Origin: Protostelium mycophagum
Taxonomy: Eukaryota; Evosea; Variosea; Protosteliida; Protosteliaceae
DNA: 30,890 nt
Reading direction: 5' to 3'
Assembly: GCA_002081555.1 (NCBI GenBank)
Contig: MZNV01002137.1
Location: 1 to 30,890, forward strand
Positions 9,723 to 21,377 of the stretch are shown in pieces. The first letter of the stretch is position 1; every line of letters starts with the position of its first letter. The position numbers and the translations under genes are program-made. Under the pieces are notes generated by a model, which had not been told where the DNA came from, did no database searches, and saw only the letters and a list, made by a program, of their open reading frames with translations.

Positions 9723-12630
9723 ATGATGTTCACCTTGGATACAGGGCTGCGACAAAGAATTGACCGAAATCCATCAAACAGATCACAAGGGGTGATCGTT
9801 TCATTTTAAGAACACGTTTCTCATCGATTCAGGAGTATGTTGAAGAAGAGATAGAGGAGAAGAATTCAATAGATCATGTATGTCCTTTGATGCTGCCACA
9901 TCTTGACATCAATGAAGCCTCCCTCAGACGAAGAATATTCAGACCCAATTGGTGGCCTTGATTTTGTCAATCTGATGGAATCACCCATTTCCAAAATGTC
10001 CAAGATGGTCAGCAGCAGTTTCAGAGCTTCTATGGATTGGTCGTCACAACTCTTGACAGAAAGTACTGACAGCACCATCTTGGCACGATAATGTTTGACA
10101 TATTAAGGACTGGCAGAGATGACAGAGCCCATAGAAGAGCCCTCAGAACATCCACCATCCTCTCCTGAGGAGGACATCTCTATGGTCATTAAGAGGAGAA
10201 AGCGGAAACATGTTCCCATTAATGAGAAGGAGTTATATGAACGAGTCGAAGTGAGTTGAAATATAAGTTGAACAGAATATCTATTATGTTAATGAAAGAA
10301 TAGATATTTTTTGTATATTTTCTTCTATCAGAAGATATTAAAATTAAATTCATTTTTTAATTTAAATTTCACGTATTTAAAAAGGACAGAGAGCTGCGAC
10401 ACCTCGAATATCTCGTATGATATCACGGATCAACTTCAACTATTGTGTCCGCAATGGCAGGACAGAAGCGATACAGAAGGCATGCTTTGACGCGTGGAGA
10501 AACTACACACACCACAAACATATTATAAAAGTAAGAAGAGAGTTGGCAGAACGAGAGAGGGTGAGCTGAAATTATAAGAGTTGTAGACGTCATATTTGAG
10601 ATCATCTATTTCATCGCCACGAAAATAAAAAAAATGAACATAAAATAAATATTGGAAAATGAATAAATAAATGAAAAATAAATATTGAAAAATTATAAAT
10701 AAATATTAAATAAATCTGTAGAAATTAAGAATGGATGAGAGAAAAACACAAATCCGAGATTTCTCTTTCATGAGTTTGGCTATTGGAGGAGTGATATGTG
10801 TCTTCTATTTGACAATATACCATAATTACATGATGATATCTCCATACCTAACCCCCATGTGAGTACCATTGTCGTTACGACATCATGGATCTATTTCAAG
10901 ACATCTTTGAGTCGACGTCATGGGATTCTTAATGATTCAGAATATTGGCCATTTTATTCGGACTTCCCTTGGGATTTATCAAAGATTGGATTTCTGACCG
11001 CCTTGGTATGCTCGAAATGAAGGTTAATTCTTTTTTGGCACGGGCGAAAAGCAACAGAATCAAAGGAAATATTGCCATATGGGGTATCTTTGTGACTTGT
11101 GAACTGGTTTGCATCTGGATAAGTGAGTTTTATGCCGTTGTAGATTTCGAAATTTCGCAGAAATTTCTGACACGTGACAGTCATGCACTTTCCCTCGCTC
11201 ATCGGGGTCACACTACTCATTTTCCCGCCATTCACGTTTCTATATTTAGCTTTTGCGGTGAAGAGTCAGCGAGATTCTTTCATCACAACATTTCTCATCT
11301 TTGCCATCATGTGCATGATCGTGGTACCTCTTTACTTCTGGGCACATAATTGTGTGGAGGAGAGCTCTGAGGCCACCTCACGCATCGTTTATTATCTGAA
11401 GAATCAGAACGAACTACAGGTTTGTAGATGTATTTATCGGATTAATACTGAATATATAAATCAGGATTTTCTGAAAAATTACGAGAACTCAACGTTAGTG
11501 AGACGTCTCAACGAGTAAAGTTTCGTTTATTTGAATTTGTTTTAACTGTTGTAGATACACAAGATCATGGGGTATAGACGCACAACTTACGTATTCCACT
11601 CTGAAATCGAGAGCTGCTGACGTCATCACCGCAATCGGCAGCCATATCAACATTTTCTTTGAGTCGGCGATCTTCATTGTCAACAACTTGGGAAATATTC
11701 TTTTCTCCGCGGTTATATTCCTGTCCCTCTTGTTTTATGTTGTACAAGTGAGTATTTGACCATCTACAACGAGATTCATCGAGATTCTCGAGAAAAATAG
11801 TTGAAATTTCCCAGAATAATAAGGTGCTTTGGTACGAAATGGCAGAGCTGAGTCCGTTCACAGAAGAAGAGCAGAGGAAGATACAAGATTCATTAAAACA
11901 GTCCGTTTCCAGGATTTTTCTGTGCTCGACAGGTGAATATTTTTATTAGAAGTTGTAGAATGATGACGTCATAGCTGTGGGGTCGTTACATTTTTGGGTC
12001 ACTTTTATATCTTTTACCTTTGCCGAGCTCGATTTGAAGAATATTTTTGCCGCCGTTTCGGCCTTCCTCTCAACGGTGAGTGTTCTCTGAATCTTTCCAA
12101 TTGTAGATTGACGTATTGATGCAGATTCCATTTTTAGGAACATGGTTGCTGTGGCTACCGGCGTCAGTTTATTTATTTCTGATGGACAGATGGCTTCAAG
12201 CCTCAGTTGTCGCCTTGATGCACATTTTCGCGACTTATTGGATTCAGCCCCTTATCTTCTCATGGATTCCAGGTTCGTAAAGCTATTGTAGACCACAAAA
12301 TAATTATATTTCTTTATTTTATGAATAAAACATTTCGACTGTCTACAATCTTGGTAATTATTGTTTATAGATTGAAAATCCACAGGAAATCCATATTATG
12401 TCAGTATGAGCGCAGTTCTGGGGATCAACATATACGGAATTGCTGGTGCTATTTTTGGTCCACTTTTGGCGGGAATCCTCGTCACTCTGTTCGACATCAT
12501 CAAGAATTACTATTCCGCAGACAAACTGGCGCAAAGGGCTGAGAAGGACAATCAATTGAAGAAGATCAGAACACAACAGATGGAATTGGAGAGGGCAGAG
12601 AGTCCAATAATACTCAAGAAAATAAAATGA
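9723..12630 (+). CDS. TMEM245: TMEM245-like AI-2E family multi-pass membrane protein
   Basis: This is a multi-exon gene. The membrane core starts at 10732 (MDERKTQIRDFSFMSLAIGG) and runs through hydrophobic spans to LKKIK then TGA at 12628-12630. Recognisable AI-2E/TMEM245 landmarks are the N-terminal pair 'YHNYMMISPYLTP ... LAILFGLPLGFIKDW', the re-entrant segment IPFLGTWLLWLPASVYLFL, and the closing GINIYGIAGAIFGPLLAGIL. Good splice sites hold the frame: for example 10858/10941, 11413/11465, 11514/11554, 11750/11817, 12074/12126 and 12271/12386. Upstream exons from 9723 can be joined in the same frame, adding about 160 acidic/basic cytosolic residues (for example TEPIEEPSEHPPSSPEEDIS and a helix AIQKACFDAWRNYTHHKHII). 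That extension rests partly on unusual donors (GTACTG) and is less certain. Family function is poorly known; bacterial relatives export small molecules or ions. Confidence 0.8.
10623..10722. repeat. A/T-rich simple repeat (AAATAAAT-type) in an intron
   Basis: This is a low-complexity block of AATAAATA-like words inside the proposed intron at 10562-10730 of the TMEM245-like gene. The intron is longer than its neighbours because of this block. No gene is seen inside it. Confidence 0.7.
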
Positions 12631-12662
12631 TTTCTTGAAGTGATTAAATATTTATTTATCCT

Positions 12663-15600
12663 CTACACGGTGGAATTACCGTAGTAATTCTGATATGCCA
12701 GCGGGCATAATTCATTGGTCCCGTCTGGAGCGCCCCACCAGACTGGCATTTCTACTTGATTAGAAACCAGGGTAAAGAAGATGACCAGACCAGACACAGC
12801 AACTCCAGAATCCATGGCGGCAGAAAGAACATAAGAAAATTTGTTCCACCAGCTGAAGTAGTATTTCTTTGCCACGTAATTAAACATAAAACCTGTGTGG
12901 GTCAAAACGATAGATGTTGAGTCTACAACGAACCGATGAAGATCCACATGGGGTAAGTTCCGGCGGGGGCGGGGGGTGTCATACTCGTAGCGGTGAGGAT
13001 GATAGGAATATGTACATACTTCAGCCAAGAATTGGGATACCTTCGGTTTTCAGCGAAATCTCAATCGAAATTCAATGCGTCTCACTTGCGAAGAAGGAAG
13101 AAGATGGGGATAGGTAGGATACCACCGGCAATAAACATGTACAAAAGTGGTTGATAAATAGATTGAGAGCCGAACATTCTAGCAGGTCCCACAAGACCCC
13201 AAATTACAGATGCAGAGAAGAAAGTCCTGGTGCTGGGGCACTTCCAGCTACAACGAGTCAGTGGTTTGAAATTTCGGATATTTTGAAACTCACTCTTTGT
13301 TATCGAGATCACAGATTCCCTCTCTCTTAAGCAACCAATGACTCGTCAACATGTTTACGATTCCTGCCACAATTGTCGCGCCCACCTATCAAATTTTAAA
13401 ACTTCGAAAAAGGCGGGAAACCTGTACCTGTGTGAGAAACATGACTCTGGGTGGAATCTTCATGTAGTGACCGAGTTTCAAGTCAGAGACCAATAATAAA
13501 CCCTGAGATTGTGCCATGTAACCGTATGTCTTAAAGGTCACTACAGGGATGGGCTGCCCAGGCATCATTAATCCTGGCTTGTGTTATTCTAAAGGAATGC
13601 GGCGAGTTCTAGAATAAAAGAAGCTCACCCGCCACAAATTCAGTGATGATGTTCAATCCTATAGATTGATTGGACACAGCCTGAAAAATGTCAACCGATC
13701 AAATCACGGTTATTAACGTGCAGAGAGGAAATTTACCTGAACGATTCCTGTGGGAATGAAAAAAATGGCAGGAATAACTACGGCAACAAACATATAATAC
13801 CAAGGCATCGCGTCTGTTGCCCAGCATGCCACACAGGCCATTGCGAATGAACCCGCAAAAGTGATGGAATACCACCACTCGGGAGCTTCTACAACGCAGT
13901 GAGTAAAATGAGAGATATACAACCAGACAGACCTGGATAAACACTCATTAATCTAGCGTGGACGTCTCCTGACTCGCTGAGGGAGCTCCTATTCTTGTCA
14001 GAGAGATTTCACTAAAGAGAAAAGGCGGGAAAACTGACTTGAATTGCTGAACGATTTTGGGACCCTCATGCAATATGGTGTACACCAGTACGGCAGTCAG
14101 CGCCGCAAAACCAATACCATAATTGGATGCGAAAAAAGATGACATTCTGAGGGGACCTTTCTCTGCAAATGCAGTCTCATTCAATCGTAGATCCGGTGTT
14201 AGGAAGCTTGCCACATCAAAATTCTGTGAAATTTCAGTGAAATATATATGAAAAGGTGCTTACCGAACCATCTGGCAAATACAGCTGAGCGGTGTTGATG
14301 GGGAAGAGCTGTACAGATTAACGACCACCTGCAATGATGGGAGAATTTACCTTTGCATCCCAGACATTAGTGTAATAGAGGATGGGCGTCAGGACCCACA
14401 CGGCTAGCACAAATCCCACTGCCATGTTCCTAGAACAATCAGATTTTTGAAAAAAATTGTCCAAACTCACGCTATTGCCCACCAGGGGACGATGAGGGGT
14501 GATTGTAGATAGCCGACAATGGCAGACCAGTCAAACATGAGGGCACCAACACCAAGTCCATTTGTTCCGGTGATCTACAACGAGATGAATATTTCTTCTT
14601 CAAGCAAAATGAAGCACTAACCTGAGACAAAACCAGATTATTCGGCCTGAACGCGCAGATCACAGAAAATGCCGTGAGCGCGGGAAAAATGAACCCTGTA
14701 CACGTCACCACCATCTACACAACATTCCTTACCTGGAACAAAATACCAAAAGAAAGACGCTGCAAAAGCGATGAGAAAGAATCGGAGTCTGGGTGTCATG
14801 AATCCTCCGACATTCTCCTGCTCGTGCAGAGCTCTAAATAAAGCAGCGTTCACAAGTGTCGCGGGCCAGATCATGGAGGCCGGCCACACTAAGAATCTGC
14901 GGGTGATACCGGCCATGCCGAAACCCAAGAGCTGCGAGGAGATCACCAAGAGGATGGCCAAACCGAGATGAGTATCTTGGCCGTAGAAGACCTATTTCAC
15001 GTGAGATATTGAATAAGTATCTGACGCACCTTTTTGATGGCATAAACGTCCACGATATAAGCAGATTGGTAAGAGGCGTTAGCCATCGTGGTGATGATGA
15101 CGTGTTCTTTGACAGAAAAAGGACCAGGGTTTAATCTGTACACAGTTCCAAGAATTGTAAATTTTCCTTCTGGCATGAATCTGTGCCGAGTTAGTGGTTC
15201 ATCAACAGGCTCCTTCACGGTTGGACTCTCAGAGCCTCTAATGATCATTACACAAAAACACCACGCTGGGACGACATCGTCTGAATACTTACGCCGCCCA
15301 GATCTTTCCCAAGGGGTAAGCGAGCAGCTGCGCCACTAAGCCCGTCACGACGATGGGATTTGTCTTATAATAGAAAAACATGTTGACGAATGACAAGACG
15401 ACGGTGAAGAGGAGACCAAGCAAGATGGCTCTGAAGGTGAAAACTGGGGTGTCAGGGTCGTCAGTGTTGGGAATCACAGCCGCCACCTAGATCGTTAGAG
15501 TTTATCAACGATTGCGCACCACCTCTGGGTATGCCGATTGGTCTGCATCTTGAATAATGTCTTTTTCTAAAGAGTTTGTGGAGGATCTGCGAGAGGATAT

Positions 15601-15802
15601 TCCACTTTTCGTGATGTAGCTGTTGGGCTCAAGAAGACTCGTGTTCTCATTGATGGGACTTGTCAAGATGGTTCCATCTGGCAACTATCTCTTTCAGAAT
15701 TGCGTCAAGACAGTCACTCACCTTTTCGAAGGTGATGGTGGGGTCAGGACCGATGTTCTGGTAATTTTTCCAGCTACCCGATCGGTCTCTCAGCGTGGCC
15801 AT
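12663..15802 (-). CDS. OPT family oligopeptide transporter
   Basis: This is a proton-coupled oligopeptide (or metal-peptide) importer of the plasma membrane. I chose ATG at 15800-15802 because it leads in frame through two introns: MATLRDRSGSWKNYQNIG, then LPDGTILTSPINENTSLLEP, then the family entry motif AAVIPNTDDPDTPVFTFRA. Diagnostic blocks follow: VAQLLAYPLGKIWA, NPGPFSVKEHVIITTMANAS (the OPT NPG signature), and NGLGVGALMFDWSAIVGYLQ followed by SPLIVPWWAIA. The C-terminus has KKYYFSWWNKFSYVLSAAMD then CPLAYQNYYGNSTV and a stop at 12663-12665. About a dozen introns are present, several ending CGTTGTAG. Length fits the family. The stop lies 32 bp from the stop of the convergent TMEM245-like gene. 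Substrate (small peptide, glutathione or siderophore) cannot be read from the sequence. Confidence 0.93.
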
Positions 15803-16058
15803 CTTTAAGCAACACGGATATCTCCTCCTGGATGGACGTGGAAGCTTCGATGGACTGGACTTCGTTCAATTTGTAGTATCCCGCGGAATCATTCACTATT
15901 TCTTCGCGGAGAAACGCCACAATGTCTGAAGTCGGTAAGATCTCTCCCCGATAGATGACGGGTTCCCTATCATTCCTTGAAATAATTTCTTTTCAAATAA
16001 ATCTAACTCCCATTTTATTTCGGTGAACAAAAAACTACAAAAATAAAACTGAAAAGAT
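15803..16058 (-). other. OPT 5' flank with an orphan open stretch
   Basis: This is the gap between the OPT start and the stop of the PNP gene, both on the minus strand. On the minus strand about 65 codons stay open just upstream of the OPT ATG and read like real protein: EILPTSDIVAFLREEIVNDS, then YYKLNEVQSIEASTSIQEEI. They run out of frame into the first OPT exon (ending ...DGHAERPIG). No in-frame ATG is visible. It may be an extra 5' coding exon whose junction I cannot find, a frameshift in the gene or assembly, or chance. Confidence 0.4.
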
Positions 16059-19000
16059 TTATTGTTTGCTGAAATAACGGCCGGCCAGCTTCACCAGATT
16101 GGAGAGGTGAGTGCGGCACTCAGAGACGGGCAAGCTGCCCCTCTTTCTCTCTTGTGAAGATAACAATGACGTCACCACTCCCAGAGAAGCGAACGGCAGA
16201 CTACAATGCCTGGCCACGATACATTCTGGTGCCACACCTGTGGACAGAGCCTGATCTGTTTAGAGTTTCAGAAAAATTCCGTTGCTGACCTGTATGGAGA
16301 GGGACTGAACGAGATTCGCCTCCGCAAAAGAACCAGAGACAGGGCCAACCACGTGACCGTACAAGAGGGAATGCAGAGGCAAGTCGATCTCCTGTCATCA
16401 TCAGGTAATGACGTCATCATGTTCTATTTTTGGATACTTGTGCAATTTCTCACACAGAATACTGCACACGACAAATAGAATTGTGCTCACCCTGGATAAT
16501 GTAGTCATTTCTGACACCATTTTTGTGGAATAACCGTCACCCATATCAGGGAATCGTACTCCCCATCTACAACGAGTTTCAATGAGAATAGACGGAGTTT
16601 CAGGTCACATACCGGTCTTCGTTCACACCAAAGAGGGGGTTTCTGCCGCACAGAGATACATGGTCACGTGATATCACGAGGTCTCCAAGAGGTAAACTGC
16701 TGTGCACAGAGCAGAATGTCGACAGTTGTACAATCTGAGATACTCCCAAATGTTTGAGCACCTTTCAGGATTTAAAATGCGTCATTGTAGATGGAAATAT
16801 AAATTCATCACCCTAATAGGCATGGTAATGTACGATGATGTGGCACCAGTGTGGAGCTGTCCAGTTCCGAGAACAAAGTAGTACTCATTCTGTCCACCCT
16901 GCAGTTTTCCGTACGCAAATTTCCCTGCCATTGTCCAATTGACATTTGATGGGAAATTGATGTGCGTAATATCCTCTGTCTACAACCGATCAGATATATT
17001 CGGGAATGTTGGAAAAATTGTACAACACTTTACTTGTTCCAGAAACAGGTCAACAAAATCTGAATCTACAACAATGGCTTGTGCCCCCTCCTTGTGGTTT
17101 TTGTTTTGGTTTTTAATCATTTGTGCCGCTTCTTCTACATCAGTGTAGATCCCTTGTACAACTGGATAAGGCAAGAAGAATGTTACCTGTTATCCTTAAT
17201 TCTCTCGAATTGTTTACGATGGAAAAACCACAGAAAACTCACTTGTTTGTTGTCATCCGCATCCACCAGCTCCACTTTGTTATGGGATACTTCTGCTTGT
17301 ATGGAATTTTCCAGTAAATCTCCGAGGGCGGAGGATGACGTATCTGCTGAAAATTGGGACCAAGAAGAGTGTACTTCTACAATGCCTACTGTGTCAATAC
17401 CCACAAATCGAGCAGCGAAGATGCTGGTGCTGCCTTTCGTTAATATGACATTCAATACATTTATAAACACAAAATATAATCTGATGCGATTCCAATGGTT
17501 GTACAAAGAGACTCACGTAGAAGTGACACCGACTACAGAGACACCGCTTCCCTCTAAACTTTTGATCTCTGCTTCTGTCGGGAAAGATGGGCCGAGGAAG
17601 TGTGCGTAGATTGGCCCTTCCGGAGTTTTGCCGGAGATTTTTGCAGAGAAAGGGGCGAGGTCGACCGAGTAATTGTGGGTCTCTGAGCATTGTTAATATA
17701 AAAGATCGTGAAGATTTACAAACTTGGAAAAACATCTTTTTTTCTTCAACACACAAATAGTATGAGATAATATATCCATATAAAGAATCACAATGAAAAG
17801 ATGTGTACTTACTGCGAAGATGATGTGAATAAGGATGGATCGTTGTCGTGTCTAATGCATCAGAAAGTAAATAAACTCCCTCTTGGTGTGAGTCTTTCCG
17901 CACGGACAAGGCTTTGAATGTTTGAACCAACAGGGGGACGCCCAGTACATTCAGAAATTCAGAGATAAAGACTGCATCTTCGCACTGGAATCCTGATGAC
18001 GTCATCGGGGATTTTAAATTTTCAAAAACCGTGCGTACCCTCTAGGGAATTTTCGGAGAAAAATAAAAGTCTCTTTTTGGTATGGCGATCTACCCCGTAG
18101 AATAATTTTCCCTTTCCACCTAAAATTTCCATCAGTTTTTCATGGTTCTAGAATTCTCCGAGAAATTTCGACATAATTTCTGTAAAATTTCTCACTGGCT
18201 CCGTGTGTAGGGAATCCCGGGATTTCGGAATAACTCACTGAATTTTTCTCCTCTAATCTATCTACAACGTTGCAATGGCCGGGTGACAATATGATGGCGG
18301 CAGAAAATTCCTGATCTCCTGCACGGAATTTGACGAAAGAGGCGGCCTCTTTTATCTTTTCTAAAGGGACGGGGGAGGTTTGTGGCTGTTGAAAATGTCA
18401 TTTTAGCGAAAAGAAGAAAGATATTCCAAAAAATTGGATGTATTATAGACACAATCAATATGGCATATCACCCGCAATAAAAAAAGCATGAATAGGATAA
18501 ATTTACCTTTGGAAGGCTGGCGGATTGAGCCTCTGTAGGTTGTTTGGGAAGGTTTACTTCGATCTACAATAATTACTACAAAGAGGAAGAAAAACTCTTA
18601 CTGTGGTCAAGTCCTCCACGAACGCTCTCATAAATCTGATAAAATTTGGACCACTCTCATTCGCGACTCCGGTGACCTGTTTTGATTTCCGTAAGATTTC
18701 CAAGGTAATAGAAAGAAAGATCAATGAAAACTCACAGCACCATGCGTGAGGACTTCATCTGTCATTCCTGCGGCCAAATTTGTGATCAGTGATACCGCAA
18801 ATACCTCAAGGCCCAGGGAAGCTGCTGCCATGGTTTCGGGCACGGTACTCATCCCAAAAGCCGCAGCACCTGCGTTGGTTACTTTTATTGACAAATTGAA
18901 AGTGACGTTGTGGATGGCTGCTCACCCATCTTTACGTAAGTTTTAACTTCGTTGTAGGTCTCGTACGTTGGTCCGGAGGTCGCAGCATATGTTCCTAAAA

Positions 19001-19946
19001 TAATTACTCAGGCAGAAAATATTCTTGTCCAAATTTTGAAGATTTCCAACTATAGGATAAATATTCAATACATTTTTGTTGATGTAACAAAAATGCAAAT
19101 ACCTTCGAAAAGTTTGACGTTGACTCTCTCTGCTGTCTTCTTTGCAATTTCATAAGCTCTCGCACTGTCCTTCGTCATTATTCACCTCACAAAAATTTCT
19201 TTTCATGTGGATGAGGCAATCACCTGTATAAAGAAGTGACATCAGGGTGCCTCTCATGAGACAATCCAGTCTGATCACAAGTGTCTGTGAGAGGGTTTCT
19301 CTTCCAGAGATTGAGATGGTCTCTGATGACCATCAGGCAGCCGGGGGTCATGCCGATCCCGGCCCCTCCGGAGGCGTTCGTGGCGATGAGCAGCTTCACA
19401 CCGGCAAGCGCCAACATGCGGCTCATGAAAGTCAGTTCAAACATAAACCTTCCCTCATAAGAGTGTGATCTACCGGCCAAGCAGTACACCTACAAGTGTT
19501 ACCTTCTGCATTATACTGCTTTGTACAGTGAGTCAGGCACAGTCGTGCTATGGCTGTGTTTTTTTCGAAATCTTGTGTGGCTTATTTTCAACGGGCCAAC
19601 AAAATAATCTGGTAGAACAGAAGGATTACCTTCTTTCCTCCGATGTCACCGTAGACGAGCTTTCCAGAATGACCAGCTACGGTTGGTGCGGGCATATGTG
19701 GTATATCACTGTAAGGACATTCCTAGACGGGAAGTCAGTCATCGCAACACAGAAGAGGGATACCTTTCTATCGGCCAATTCGTCCACGAAATTATTGAGG
19801 CCACTACCGAGTACTATCGCCACGTCAGCCAAGCCCAGTTTCTGTTTCACGTATGCTGCTGCTTCTAAAAGTTGCTGGTAGTAGGTCTTTGTCTGCAGTT
19901 ATGAGCCTATGAATATAGAGGGATAGTAACATACATCTTCAGGCAT
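16059..19946 (-). CDS. Triple purine nucleoside phosphorylase-domain protein
   Basis: One reading frame can be followed through about 16 introns, from ATG at 19944-19946 (MPED) to TAA at 16059-16061, and contains three PNP-family domains in a row. Domain 1 (about 19946-18507) is canonical: [53 protein letters not shown], a [19 protein letters not shown] block, then [33 protein letters not shown] and SLITN. Domain 2 (about 18385-17260) keeps [23 protein letters not shown] and [15 protein letters not shown] but has ILSPG in place of LGSG, no GRxHxYEG, and no ITN asparagine. Domain 3 (about 17220-16059) keeps [41 protein letters not shown] but has LGTGQLHTG at the GRxHxYEG site. The family cleaves purine (deoxy)nucleosides with phosphate. 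Class-I PNPs work as homotrimers, so this chain may fold as a pseudo-trimer with one active site. Alternatively these are separate adjacent genes, but no stop or promoter gap is seen between domains. Confidence 0.85.
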
Positions 19947-20119
19947 CGTGGCGTCGATCTTACAACTCTTGGAAAATTGAATTTTCCGGCTGGATCCGGA
20001 CCATTTACGTATGGCCGTTGTAGTTAATATTATTGATCAATAAAACCATATTTGTCAAGACCGAAAGAAGACAATCTGCACAACCACAATGAAGACTCCA
20101 GTAATCTATTCGCCTTATA
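19947..20119. promoter_or_regulatory. PNP promoter / SLC25 3' flank
   Basis: This is about 170 bp separating two leftward genes. It must hold the 3' end signals of the carrier gene and the promoter of the PNP gene. An AATAAA lies at about 20038-20043 on +. The word CCGTTGTAG occurs at about 20015. Nothing else is recognisable. Confidence 0.4.
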
Positions 20120-21377
20120 CTACAATTTTCTCTTTATTCTGTCGTATACCCAGAATGACAAGGCATTAGCAGGCACTGATCTCACAACACAAGGAGTCAT
20201 TCCTCTATAAAATCCTCTCACACCAATCTGTTTGTTTCAGCATGTTCACTACATATGTGTTCACAAACAAACTATGTTTCATACCTTTGTGTACAGTGTC
20301 CTGGCGCAATGAAAAATTCCTCGAAATCTTTTATCCTCAGGTCTGATCGCATCGCTCTGCACCTGAAAAGATCTCAATATCTTACATACAATTTGACACG
20401 GTTATTACCGAGCTTTTTATGACGTCAAGAGGGTACATCATGCTCCAATAGGCTAATCCCGCTGATCCCCCAGCGGCCAGAACATTCCATGAAGATTCTG
20501 GCGCGCAGAATTTCGCGCTCCATTTTTTTACAACTTCTGATGTGGTCAGACGTAGATTATAAAAAAAATAAGATCATCCAAAAGATTGTTCAAGTGATCA
20601 CGCACCATATGTACACCAATAGATAGCGCTTCCTGGACCATCACGAATGACAGTCGCACTGAAGCCTTGATACCAGCCTCTAAAACCTCTCTGTTGTGAC
20701 ACCTGCTTTGCACAATCCCTGAAGCTGGCATATTTGTCACCTGGTAACTGGCTATTGTCATTCTTTATGTTTGATGAGCCCATTTTGGCATCGTATTCAC
20801 CTGCAACTGAGATTTCAGAAGGTCGATCGGCGTAGCTGTACATTATTAATTTCAAAGCACATTAGTTGAGTTGCTCACTTAAGACAGATTCGGAGATTCC
20901 TGCCATCATTCCTGCAAGAGCACACTGCCCTAATGTTGGATTCCCAGTTTCATTTCCCATCAACCTCCTGATCATTCTCAACTCTTTGTCAGACCAAAGA
21001 ACTCACATTGTGAAGGTCTTTCCCAAACCATAGGAGAAGAATTGGAAGGCAGTGAAAAACGCAAGACCGAGTAGAGGAGATTGAATCCCTTTGAAAAGTC
21101 CGGACACCTGCCCATTTGTCATTCGAGAAAGATTGCAGCCGACAATCACCCCCTCTTCACGGATGATCTTCGAGAAGGCATCTGTCATTCCATGGTACTT
21201 GATATGCTCTAAAGATTGGGTCTGCAGGCGCATTTTAACTGTGTCAAGAGGATGAAAGACAATACATTGTGCCTGTGCTTGTGAGTAGTTGACAAAACAT
21301 ATCAGACGACGACAACTCACAGCGCCACCTATGCTTCCTGCCACAATGTCTTTGCTGGCCTCCTCCAACAGACCCAT
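20120..21377 (-). CDS. Mitochondrial carrier family (SLC25) protein, carnitine/ornithine-carrier-like
   Basis: This is an inner mitochondrial membrane solute carrier with three SLC25 repeats over five or six exons. ATG at 21375-21377 begins MGLLEEASKDIVAGSIGGA. The repeat signatures P-x-D-x-x-K are all seen: HPLDTVKMRLQTQ (repeat 1), TPIDLLKSQLQ (repeat 2), YPLDVIKSS (repeat 3). Helix-end motifs include GLFKGIQSPLLG, GFRGWYQGFSATVIRDGPGS and GVRGFYRGMTPCVVRSVPAN. It ends ALSFWVYDRIKRKL and TAG at 20120-20122. The G-x-x-SPLLG and VPANA-x-x-F-W-x-Y-D motifs place it in the basic amino acid / acylcarnitine branch (SLC25A20/A29, yeast Crc1/Ort1). The exact substrate is inference. Confidence 0.9.

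Noticed and set aside
14771-14971. Plus-strand frames inside the OPT gene
   Set aside because: They are shadows of clear OPT exons on the minus strand.
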